In this document: positions 47,124 through 57,818 of the stretch, piece by piece
Position numbering within the stretch: position 1 is the first letter of the stretch
How the letters are laid out: the number at the start of each line of letters is the position of its first letter
Assembly (NCBI GenBank): GCA_030248215.1
Contig: JASANG010003894.1
Coordinates: forward strand, 59,737-123,736
Source: Enoplolaimus lenunculus
Taxonomy: Eukaryota > Nematoda > Enoplea > Enoplida > Thoracostomopsidae
Direction of reading: 5' to 3'
Length of the DNA: 64,000 bases
Notes under the pieces: model-generated
What the model saw: only the letters and a program-made list of their open reading frames with translations
The model's database searches: none
Told to the model about the DNA's origin: nothing
Position numbers and translations under genes: made by a program

Positions 47124-48534
47124 TATTTTTTTCACATACTCCAAAGTTTTTATATGTCGTAGCTACGGCTCCAAGTTAGCCATGTCACCGATATGTCTAG
47201 CTAGGGTAGCAACTGCTGCCGCGGCTAGACGTATTGATGATATGGTTGAATTGGTATGGCAGCCGTGGCAATGACATAAAAAATCCATACCATCAAAATG
47301 CAACCATGACATTCATGCGCAAAGTGTGTATAGCTCCTGTTCTTAGTTATTGATAAATCACTTTATTTTCAATTAGAACCAAATTAACAATATTTGCTTC
47401 GGTCCATTTTGGTTCGCTTTCAGTTTTACATCGAATACCGGATACCTCGAAATCAAGCAGACAAAACGATGTTGAATTTGCTAATTTTAACAGTAATCTG
47501 AAAATCTTTGTCAAAAATCTGTTTTAAACTTTGTTTTAAATAATCCATTTTTTAAACTTCAAAAATTTACCTTTATACAAACAAACTCATTGAATGACAC
47601 AATTTTTTTACAAAACAACTAAAAAATTTCTTTATCGAAATTGCTGGAACGTGCGCCAAACCTTTAACCCGTACCGGAAGTCTATTTTCCGCCGCAGATC
47701 AAACCACACTTCCGGCTGTAGGCCGGTGGCTGAATCTTTGTGAATGGCAGATTGCATTTTAAGGTTTAAATAATTTATTGCTCGGGTCTTGTTATTTGTA
47801 TTGTTTCATATGTTGTTTGCATAATTCGTCTATATATACATAAATCACAGAACCGAAACAATACACCGTGAAACGCAATATACTTTCCAGAACGCCGAAA
47901 CAATTCTATGCAGCGGACATTTTTTGTGCCACCCCCCTGTAAATCTTGACGGCTTTGCAATTCGAAATTTCTACAACCAGCGAGATTATCAACAGTTTTT
48001 CAAGTATAAGGAAGATTAAAGCAATTATAGGTTACTGCACTACTGTAAAGATGGAAATGCAGCAAATTATTGCTGTTTGATACGAAGGGAGCAGTCAAAA
48101 TTGTATGCCATGGTGACGATTCAGTGCAGGAGCAGACTAGAGTGCCCCCCCCCCCGAAAATTTCGTGGTGGGGACTGGAGGCTCCGCATATGATGATCAA
48201 CATGATTTTAAAAATATTTTGTTTAAAATCTTGTTAGTGTGAGGCGCTGTCTTTGGGGTGGCCCTCCCAAAGGGGGCGTATGGGGGTGGCTGCTCCGGCC
48301 ATGTGACTGTTAAAAACGAATCCGTGTTAAGACACCTGTAAATAAGGTTACTTTAACGATACTATACAACGCATTTTTAGTGATTGTAGCATTGAAGTTA
48401 GACGAATATACCATTAATTATATTTGCCTTATAATTGCCAATGAACTAAATGTTATAATCATGACGTGATTTGTAAATAAACCATTACTACACCTTTTAC
48501 GGATGCCAGTGAAAACTGAGCTCTCCAAATATGA
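47124..48534. other. Intergenic 3' of the cuticlin gene
   Basis: Holds CCGTACCGGAAG-type scraps near 47670-47720, a C-run at about 48146, and a GGGGTGG-rich patch near 48250-48295 that recalls the GTAGC repeat family. No gene seen. Confidence 0.5.
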
Positions 48535-49035
48535 TATTGAGAAAACCGAAGGGTCAAATGATAAAACCGAAACTGCAATTGAGAAAACTGAAGAAGTAAT
48601 TGAGAAACTGAATATGTAATTCGAGAAAAACAAAATTGTAACTGACAAACCTAAACAGTAATTGAGAAAAGCAAAGAATAATTGAGAAACTAAAATGTAA
48701 TTGAGAAAACCGAAAATGTATTTGAGAAACCCAATTTCTAATTGAGACAACAGAAGATGTAATTGAGAAAATCAATTTGCGTAATTGAGACAACAGAAGA
48801 TGTAATTGAGAAAATCAATTTGCATAATTGAGACAACAAAAGTTGTAATTGAAAAATGGAATATGAAATAGGGAAAACCAAATATGTAATTGAGAAAGCC
48901 GAAAAAGTCATTGAGAATTTGGGCTTTTAATGGAAAAATCCAATTTGTAATTGAAAAACAAAGATGTAGTTGAAAAAACCCAATATGAAATGGAAAAAAT
49001 CAAATATATGATTGAGAAAACCGAAGATGTAATTA
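48535..49035. repeat. Degenerate minisatellite, AATTGAGAAAACCGAAAATGT type
   Basis: About 20 imperfect units of roughly 20-24 bp with the core ATTGAGAAAACCGAA or GACAACAGAAGATGTAATTG. The minus-strand frames here (FLNY, FSQL repeats) are shadows of the repeat. Divergence between units is high, except for a recent duplication of about 50 bp near 48750-48840. Confidence 0.85.
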
Positions 49036-49308
49036 CAAATAAAAAATAAATTTACTGCGATCCTGAGAAACAATACAACTGGTGTAACCAACAAAACAAA
49101 AAAGTTCATTTTGAAGTAAATTATTTTTAGAAATAAGAATCAATAAATTGAAAAATCCATTGTAAAAAGTGTAAAGTTGCTAAAAATATACTAAATACAA
49201 TAAACAAGGAGTTAAATGCACTGTTAAAATGTTGAAAAATGTTTAATTACTAATTCGGTACAAACTCAAAGATAAAAACAGTAATAAATTGTAGAAATCA
49301 CTGGTTTT

Positions 49309-49633
49309 CAGGGTACAACCGCGGGCGAAAAATATCGGAGTCGGAGTTCGGTTAATTTTGCTTGAGCCGGAGGATAAGTACATACACTTGAAATGTGTTG
49401 AATTTGCCAATTTCAAGAGTATTTTGCAAAGTGTTATAAAAATTATTTTTAAGCTTGCTTTCTAAAGAACCCTTACAATAAGCATTTTGGAAATTGCATT
49501 CAAGTCACAAGCAGCTTTAGGAACGACAAAACTTTTATAAAAATACGAGTAATTTCACTGTCAACATTGCCGGAACCTCCGATAAAAATTCAGCCAGAAT
49601 CACAGCAGGAGGCAGACCTCTTATTGCATCCTG
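49309..49633 (+). mobile_element. hAT-type MITE, CAGGGTACAACC family, diverged
   Basis: Starts CAGGGTACAACCGCGGG and ends TTGCATCCTG. The 8-bp flanks match poorly (CTGGTTTT, ATGTCTTT), indicating age. It lies in the intergenic space between the minisatellite and the TTAGGC-bearing MITE. Confidence 0.6.
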
Positions 49634-50091
49634 ATGTCTTTTGCTTATTACTTATGTAGGCTACCGGAACACAATGACTTTTAATGTGAACACCAAACTC
49701 TTGTTTCATTTCTTAAATTCCTAATCTGTAAAAGTTTGTTGCTATTCATTTCCAAATACCAAATTTCGCAATTTATAAATACTTGGTTTTCTCAAAAGTT
49801 TGCGACCCCTAAGCATTTTGTTGTATTTTGAAACAATTTAACCAGGATTAATATAAATTGTCTGCGTTCTCTTTCAAACTCTAGGGCCTGTCTCTAAGAT
49901 TGCGACTTAAATCACAAATTTTGCAAATATAACTGAATGCAGAAATAGAGCTTTATCCACAGTACGTAACGTTAACATATCAATCGCGGGGTAGGTTTCA
50001 ACTGGGTGTCAGATTCGTCCCCTCGTCAGAAAATTTGACATCAACGGTAAAGATTCGTTTTTATCTTACAAATTTTAACTTTTGAAATATT

Positions 50092-50301
50092 GGCCAATGT
50101 AAAGATCAGGGGAGGAACAGTATTCTAAGCATACTACTAAGCCTAAGCCTAAGCCTAAGCCTAACCGTAAGAATGAAGAGCATATTCCTGAGCCTAAGCC
50201 TAAGCCTAAGCCTATGCCAAGCAAAACAATTGTCTAAAGTTTAGGCTTACTCAATTGCAGCCCCACAGAAAAGCGTTCCGACCCTGATCTTTACATGGGC
50301 C
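50092..50301 (-). mobile_element. GGCCCATGTAAAG MITE with a long TTAGGC array
   Basis: Ends GGCCAATGTAAAGATCAGG and CCTGATCTTTACATGGGCC, flanked by the perfect 8-bp duplication GAAATATT. Two blocks of near-perfect CCTAAG units (about 50135-50165 and 50188-50216) read TTAGGC on the other strand. This is the best preserved copy of the family here. Confidence 0.92.
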
Positions 50302-50334
50302 GAAATATTCATACAGATTTATTTTGGACGGGTT

Positions 50335-50580
50335 GGGGTGGCGCTATATTCGTCGTGCAGCACCGCCAGTCACCGTCCGGCGTCGTCCATCACCGTGCGT
50401 CACCCGCACGACACCGTTCGTCACCGTACGTTGTAGTACGCAAATTACACACGTATGATACCGTACTGTTCACGGACGGTGACAGACGGCGCCGTACGGA
50501 TGATGCACAGTAACGGACGGCGCCGTACGGATGGCGGACCGCGCCGTGCGGATGACGACCGGTGCCGGTCGTCAACAAAA
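50335..50580. repeat. CpG-rich patch with inverted word repeats
   Basis: CACCGTCCGGCGTCGTCC and CACCGTACG words on the left are mirrored by CGGACGGTGACAGACGGCG and GACGGCGCCGTACGG on the right. GC content is far above the surroundings and CpG is not depleted. It begins 34 bp after the TTAGGC-bearing MITE. The overlapping frames on both strands are shadows. It may be a decayed palindromic element or a structured regulatory patch. Confidence 0.6.
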
Positions 50581-51228
50581 GTATAGCGCAACCCTTGCTC
50601 GTATTAGACATCAAAAGTAGTTTCAAGACAAAGAATACGCCAACTGATTGCTGCCAATTTTGCGTTGGACATTTTAGTTCCTGTTATCCAAAACATTTAA
50701 CTTTACTATTTTGCCCATATGCATCGTACAAAATAATTTTTGTTAAACTTCCACAATTTATTAAACAAACTGCATTAAAACGGAATATTTAAATTGCAAA
50801 TATGAATAATTAACAGTAATTACTGTGTAGGCTCGGCTTTGGTTTCAGCAATGTCGTAGGCGGCGAAGACAAATGTTCAGGTTTAGAGTTTTACACAATT
50901 ATTAACTTTGGTTAAATGACTGCTATCATGTGATTGTTGCCTGAAAAATAAGCGTTTGATGTGTTCTTTTTGCAACCTGAATTTAATACTAAGACGAAAA
51001 ATTTTCGAGAGTATTCAAAAAAGCTTCAAACGTATCTACTTTAGTTTAATAACTGGCATGCGAAAAAAGAACCGCGCTGACGCTTCTAGAATATTATGTT
51101 GGGGTATGCAAGCCGGCCTTTTGAGTAAAACGTCTATATAATAGGAGGACGGTAAGACACCAATGAGCAATATTCTTTACTCTGCAAACCAACATAAATA
51201 AATATAACTAATTGTTTAGTACACTCAG

Positions 51229-51516
51229 GTTGGAGCAACAACGCCTCCCATTCGACTTTATCTGCCGCCAGCCAAACCAGCAACTGATTTTGCGATAAAA
51301 TTTAAAACCCGTAATGTTTTCGGAGTTGAAGTTGTCAAATTTTTGGGTGTGGTGTTTCAATTTCCGTTGCAACAGTTATTCATCAAACGTGAATTTTGGC
51401 TGCAATTATCAAAAATTAATATTTTCAAGTTTAAACGAACGTTTTTATGGACTCCAGCGTTTGCCAATTTAGCAAACTGCAGTTGCGCTCTCGAAATTTT
51501 TGGTTTGTTTTAAATT
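51229..51516 (+). CDS. Met-less open frame, possible exon or gene relic
   Basis: After an ACTCAG acceptor, 95 codons stay open to TAA. The start reads VGATTPPIRLYLPPAKPATD, followed by FAIKFKTRNVFG. The first third looks protein-like and faintly recalls the PP...FKIKTTN pattern of MSP-type domains, but this is weak. The later part is AT-driven. A segment resembling its DNA recurs near 51630 (AAACCCGAAATGTTTTCGG), so it may belong to a repeat or a degenerate duplication. No start exon was found. Confidence 0.2.
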
Positions 51517-52495
51517 ATGCTGATGTTAAGTTAAGCTTTTACAATGGCTTCCGTTTGCGCTTTACACTAAGATACGATTTTATAGACAATTTTTGTAATT
51601 GTAAAAATGATAAGATTAATTAAATATTTAAAACCCGAAATGTTTTCGGTTAAACATCGTGCCAGCGTTTGCCTAAAAATGGTTTAAATCTTAAAAACTT
51701 GTTTGCATAGCTTCTGCCGTGAGCTTCGTGATCATTCCGACTAAGTCTGAAACATATGGAGCAACTATTATTGAGGTCGTATAAAATTCCCGTGCTGGGG
51801 TCGAACTATTTTTGGAAACTGAAAAATTAAGCAATCATTTGACGCACTTGTTGAGCTGAATCGAATGGTATTAAATAAGCTGCAATCAAACAACTTGTTC
51901 GTGAATTTCTGCAAAATAAACGGCGTCCTTCCTTGAATATTAATGGTGGCATAGGGAATTATCATTTATTTTAATCATTACTTCTAAACCATTCATCGAA
52001 TTTCTACGTCTTGTTCCAGCGGGCCTAGTGAGTGATGATTGAGTACTTTAAGCATCTAAAAGAGCTTTTCGGTGCTGCTTCAAAAATTTCACCAGGTATA
52101 TTCAAATATCTCTTGTATGTATTCTGTCACTGATGCTTAGCGTGATATAACGTGAAGTATTTAGATTCTATAACCACAACTTTCAGTATGTTTTGATTCC
52201 GTTAATCGATTTATCACATATTCAACAAATTTCATTGTAATTTGTCATCCAACGGCTATTGCAGCAGAGGCTCGCGTACACGTTTCCGCTCAGGCTTACG
52301 CTTGGGTTTAACCGCTAGGTTTAGAAAAAGCTAAGCCCATAACCTACGGTTAAGCCTAAGCCTTTACCTCAACGTTTGCCTTAATTTAATCCCAAGTCTA
52401 AACCTTAACCTTAATAAATGCATAGAAAGAGTACTAGAGATTCTTCAGATTCGTACACTAAAATAGCAAAACACTTTTTAAGATTTATTATTAAC
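51517..52495. other. Upstream region of the ShKT gene
   Basis: AT-rich, with a decayed TTAGGC-type run at about 52275-52415 (TTAAGCCTAAGCC) ending about 80 bp before the start codon. It probably includes the promoter, but no element can be fixed. Confidence 0.4.
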
Positions 52496-55400
52496 ATGAA
52501 ACTTATTGTGTTAACTTTCGTGCTATACGTGTTAATCAATTCTGCCGATGCGTTTAGGCCACCAAATACATGTATGTGGAAGCTTTGGCTCAGAGGAATT
52601 GAGTTGAATAATTGCGTAGCATTTAAAAATATATACCCTTATTTTTGAGGGGTCTGTGAATATTGAGTCGGAACTAGCTCACAACATAGGCGCAATACCC
52701 GCACCACATACCCCAATGGAAAAGAGCCTCCAGTTTCGGGAGGTTTAGTGATAAAAGCAGGAGTGGTAATTTGATTGTATGTATTTTTGTCGTTCTGAAA
52801 ACAGTTGTAAGCGAAAATATTCGCGGCGCCTTCAGTGCCGTGTTGTATTATAAATAATTTTAGCATTCACGCTGAAAGTTATCTATGTTTCGTCAGTCCT
52901 GACGCCAATCTGTTCAGTTCCAACCTGGACTGTGTATACTTCGTACTCTAAGCGTTACTAGTTAGACTCTAGAGCTGATCTAAACGAGATTTGCAAATCC
53001 TATCACCCACCGGAACCAAGCAAAATTGAAAATTTCTACTGTTATTATGTACGTTATAAAATTGCGTCTGGTTTATCGCTAGCTTCGCTCGTGAGAGTTT
53101 TCTTTTTTTCGCAATCCCACTTTTTAAATACAAGTTTTTGAATATTAACGCGTTGGCATATGGATGTGAGAGCTTACTTGTAACGCTAGCCGCAAAAGCC
53201 TTTGCTTGACGTCATGCCCTTGCAAAACTGCCGAGCCTCATGTAAATGTTTTTGATCATTATAATCATATGATGGTCACTTTAAAAACAAAACATTAATA
53301 TTATTTATCGCTTCGTTTGCATCGATTAAGTAAAATTTTACGTCGGCTTAACGGTTCGGTCCAACAGTCACTGACTCGCCGCTACCGGCCTCCCGCCGCC
53401 TTCTGTAAATCGGGCCGACAAAACCGATCCGCCATGCGAGTCAGCTTTAATTTTGTGTTGAAATTGAATACATATACCACGAAACGTGTATCGCTCGCTG
53501 GACTCGCAAGTTATAATTCAGTGGATTCCACGTGTTTTGAGTCTTGGTTGTCTTGATTTTACGTTCCAGCTTCAAGTTGCTAAAAAGCACGGACGGGTCG
53601 TCGTAAAACCGGGGGATGCTTTCCCACCGGACTGACGTAAAACAAAATTTGTAATAAGATTTTTAGTTTTAAAACTGCGTTTAGCCTGTAGATCGCTTGG
53701 CTCGCAAGATGTTTGATTTTATGCTGGAAAAAGTTAAATTGTTTGATTTGCAGAAACTTCAATTTGACAGGTTGTTGTCGTATTGTAATGTGATCAGAAA
53801 GCCTCGTTTGCCGGGTTTACGAGAAAAGCAAGGACTTAGGTACCCCAGCGGCGTCCGGGGCTTGCACGCTGGTTAAATAGATCACCTGGAAAATTAATAC
53901 CTTCCTGTCAATATGAAGGAAGTTGCATTTGTGACTACAATAAAAACATTCTGTGACGCGAACTGATTACTTTTGATAAGGGAAACTGCACGATCTGTTA
54001 CGGTTGATAAAGCTTGCAAGCGAAGCAAACAAGACGCCAAACGTAATATTTTAATGCCAAATCTTCATACAAAATTTTGGATTTCGATTTCTGTTGGGAA
54101 GGTGCGTAGGCCTGGGTGATCCCTGCTTGGATCAGCCGGCCGGCCAGTTCCTTATTATGAATGACAATAGTACAAAATGTATGTGCAGTTGACGAATTCA
54201 TAATATAATACTAATTTACGTACTAGTTTCACAAACCACGACGCAAACGAACAATCAAAATATTTATGATCGCCATTTGAAGTGTAGATCCTGAGTATAT
54301 TAATTTTTTTTTGAAAATTCTAATATTAAACTTTCAGAATTTCAAACAAGTTGACCCCCACACAAAATTTTTGGCGCAGATACTTTCTTCTTTACCACTG
54401 GTGTAACTTTGACCGAGAAACAAGGCTTACCGTAAATGTAATCTTTGCATAACCAGTGTCGGACTCAAATAGGTACTTAACCCCTTCTCACATTGAGTTG
54501 CCTATAGGCAACTCAGCGCAGTGTATATACGTTAAATAATATATATCGCAGTGTGTTTAACAATTGCAACACGTATACATAGTACTAAATCACCACAAGA
54601 CGTGAGAGCCCCCTCGGGCTCGAGCGTCAAGCTCCTATAGCTGAGTGGTGATAGTATACGCCTCCCACTCCAGTCACTGGAGTTTGAATCCTAGCATAAA
54701 AGTAGGTCTCAGGGAAAATAGAAAATATTCATGTGAGAAAAAAGTTAAGCGAAAATTTTTCAGTTTACTATCTTTAAAGTTTCTCGCTACGATGCGTAGA
54801 AAATTTTTAATATTTTTGTGCCTGGAAAATTGCGTTTGGGTTTGCGCACCCCTCCATCAAAAATTTACTGATCCGTCACAGTGTTATAGCAAAATTTAAT
54901 AATTTGTAGGGTGCATGGATCACAGCCAGCTATGCGTTTGGTGGTCGTCGCAAGGTGAATGCCAGAAAAATCCCGCGTACGTTTTTATGTTGTTTTTCTG
55001 GCCCATGACTAAGAGGTGTTCGTGGGTAATGATTTTTGTACCCGCGCTGCGCTTTATCTGCGGAAACTGTATTTTTTAACCTCGGGTATACCCGCGTAAA
55101 ATTTCTTTACCCAGTTACCCGCCTTTAACGCGCAAAATTTCTTTACCGTTACCCGACCTTTTTTTGTTCTGCGCTCAATATAATTGTGTAATTTTGCGCA
55201 GTGCATTGATGTTACTCGCTACTTATTTTTCACTCGAACGATAAAAACAGTTTAAAAATTCAAGTTTTTCTACATTATTTGGTTTCAAGTGTTTTATAAA
55301 AGTTTTTGGCGGGCAAACAATCGCAAATTTTTACCTGCGCTTTAAAATTGCTTACCAACAAATATAAACCGCATCAAAATTTTCCTACCCGTCCCGCGTT

Positions 55401-56411
55401 TACCCGCAGCTGTGGGGGCTACTAATAAGGCCAGCTCAATAAAGCCTAAACCTATGCATGAGCTTCAACCGAATATCACAAGCCCGTAGCCAAACTCGAT
55501 ATGCTTGGGAAGCCAAGAAATTCAAAAGGGAAAGAAATATTGAAATTTTATGTGACGTATATACGAGGCAAAGATTTTTCTATTGGGGCACAACGGTTTA
55601 TTATACGGGGGAGGCGTTTAACCTCTGGAGGCTACATAGCTACGGGCTTGCATTATTTCAATTGTAGCTGCGTCATTAGTGCCTTTAAAATAAAAGTAGA
55701 GAACAAACATACGTACAGAAATTGGTACTTGGGAGTAAACGCAAGAAATAGTTTGAAAGGTCTCTAGCGTCAGCTCAGGGCTTAGAATTGTAGACGTTCA
55801 AAAACCTAAACGAATCGGTGAAAATATACCTTTCTGAGAAATTACTCACACTTGACTGACGAGAAGAATAAACCTTTGCAGGTGGAATTTGTTTGTTAAA
55901 CAAAATTAAATTTTAAATTTTGTCTACTTTTTTAAATTTTACGTTATAACTGATTTTGAGAAGGGTGCGTGTTTTCATTGTGAATATTGCATTTTACGCT
56001 TTTGACATTTTAAGTTCCCGTTCACACCCAGCGGCGTATGGATATACGAGATATATCTCCTACCTAAACGTTCATACAAGACAAGAAAAAAGTACTTTTA
56101 AATGTTTTTAGAACTATTTATTTTTTCTAGCGGTGAAAAATTTGCCTGTTTACATTAGGTTTCCCTAAGTAAAATAATGGCTACGCCGCTGGTTCCACCG
56201 AATGGTGTTGCTGATATCCGCACTGTATTCAATGTCTGTTTGTTTTTACAGGTACATGAGAATCTTCTGTAAGGCGTCATGTGGTACATGCGGGGGTGCG
56301 CAGACAGCAAATAATCTTGTGCCTTGGCTCGTAGCACTGAATCCTACACTGAGAGGTCCCCCACCGTATAATCGGGATCCCTGGGCCTGGAACTGGAGAG
56401 GAGGCTGGTAA
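52496..56411 (+). CDS. Small secreted ShKT-domain protein, three exons
   Basis: Exons 52496-52571, 54910-54976 and 56252-56411 join in phase (76+67+160 nt) to 100 residues. Residues 1-19 form a signal peptide (MKLIVLTFVLYVLINSADA). An almost minimal ShKT domain begins at WCMDHS and runs through LCVWWSSQGECQKNPAYM to FCKASCGTCGG. All six cysteines and the GEC and NP-YM landmarks of the family are present. The first junction restores Trp (T|GG) and the second restores Ala (GC|G), which argues for the model. The C-terminal third is Pro/Trp-rich (RDPWAWNWRGGW). The stop overlaps a good donor (GTAAGT), so a further exon is possible. An in-frame upstream ATG at 52418 would bury the signal peptide and is disfavoured. 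ShKT domains are frequent in nematode secreted peptides and enzymes; the role here (matrix, channel-blocking or defence) cannot be read from sequence. Confidence 0.88.
54632..54706 (+). mobile_element. tRNA-like segment (SINE head or tRNA pseudogene)
   Basis: TAGCTGAGTGGTGATAG resembles box A and GGAGTTTGAATCC box B, 75 nt overall. The acceptor arms pair only partly and the T-arm is imperfect. It sits in the first intron of the ShKT gene. Confidence 0.35.
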
Positions 56412-57629
56412 GTATTTGTAGTTTAAGAACAGTGTTAGCTTTGTATTTGAGCTGTGGTTTATGCAAAGGTGTGCGTGTTCCTACCAGTTTTAGGAGGTCT
56501 TTGTCTATCAGGGAACTCACGACGACTGGTTTAACGAATGTTCAAACACACTCGTAAATATTTGAGCAAATTGTGGCCGTTGCAACAATGCCTTCGGATA
56601 TTTCAATACCGTTTGATATGTTGCAGTGCCGAAAAGTTATTCAACTATAATATATATAGGGTGATTTCATATCGTAAACAAGCCTTAACAAAGGGCATGG
56701 GTGGGAAAGGAACATTGTTCCGCAAAGGGTCTACGTGGATGACATGGGCGCTCCAACGAATTGTCTAGAGCTTTAAAAAAACTCATGCATTTTTCAGATG
56801 TACGGCGCAAATATGCACATATTATTCGTTGCGTAAAGAAGAAAATTTGTTGACAGTTTGACTTGCATTGTAAACTCTACATTGTAATCTGACGTACAAA
56901 TTTTTTCAACTGCGACTTGATAACGTAAACTTTTAGCTGCGAGAACTTAAAGTGGAAAATTTTCGACTGCTAGTTTTCAAATCAGGTTTTTGAATATTAA
57001 AGTTGGGCGTGCAAATTGCAGTTGTGAGTTCCTTGCAGTGAAAACTTGCATGTGTAAATAAGGTTTTAGTTATCGGAATATAGATTTCCATTTACATAGC
57101 CTATGGCTTGTATTATCTTCACAATAATAGGTGTTTTAGTAATTTGGGAGCTGCACTATACTGAAGGTAAATTAACATTAACTTGGCTAAATTCGCCGCA
57201 GACAAATTCTTCTATAGCCCTAACGTCGGCTTATGACACAATAAGATTTAGGTATTAAAATATTTGCAATTTCACGCATTGGTAAGCCTGAGCCTATTAA
57301 GCTTACGGTTAAATAATCATCAGTGATGTCTTCGCCGCATTATGTTCTGGCATATTCTTGGTAAAATACGGACGATTTTAAAATATTACCAATGTACAGC
57401 TCAGGGCTGTAACATGTAATATAAGCATATTCCTTCAGCTTAAGCCTAAGCATAAGCGTAAGTCTAACCGTATACCTAAACATTAAAGCCTAAACCAAAT
57501 CCTAAGGAAATAATTTAGTGTAAAGCCTTAAGTAAGTTCACTCTGTTGCTGTATCGCGGAAAAACGATACGCCCCAGAGCAGTACACGAGCTAGATTACA
57601 AATAGCAACTGAACCTTCTTCACCGTAAG

Positions 57630-57818
57630 GGCCAATGTAAAGAACAGTGGCGGACGAACATTATAAGCATATTCCTAAGCCAAAGCCTAAGCGTAACAAT
57701 GAGCATATCATTAAGCCTACGGCTAAGCATAATCCAAGCAAAAAACCAGTCTAAAGCTTAAGCTCACTCTTTTATAGTCCCACAGAAAAACATTCCGCCA
57801 CTAATCTTTACATGGGGC
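57630..57818 (-). mobile_element. GGCCCATGTAAAG MITE with TTAGGC-like core
   Basis: Starts GGCCAATGTAAAG and ends AATCTTTACATGGGGC, flanked by the perfect 8-bp duplication ACCGTAAG. The interior carries CCTAAGCC-type units in two blocks, as in the copy at 50092. A fragment of another copy lies at about 57388-57530. Confidence 0.9.

Noticed and set aside
50130-50220. True telomere or chromosome-fusion scar
   Set aside because: The TTAGGC runs are short, inverted in blocks and bounded by inverted ends and an 8-bp duplication, so a transposon explains them better.
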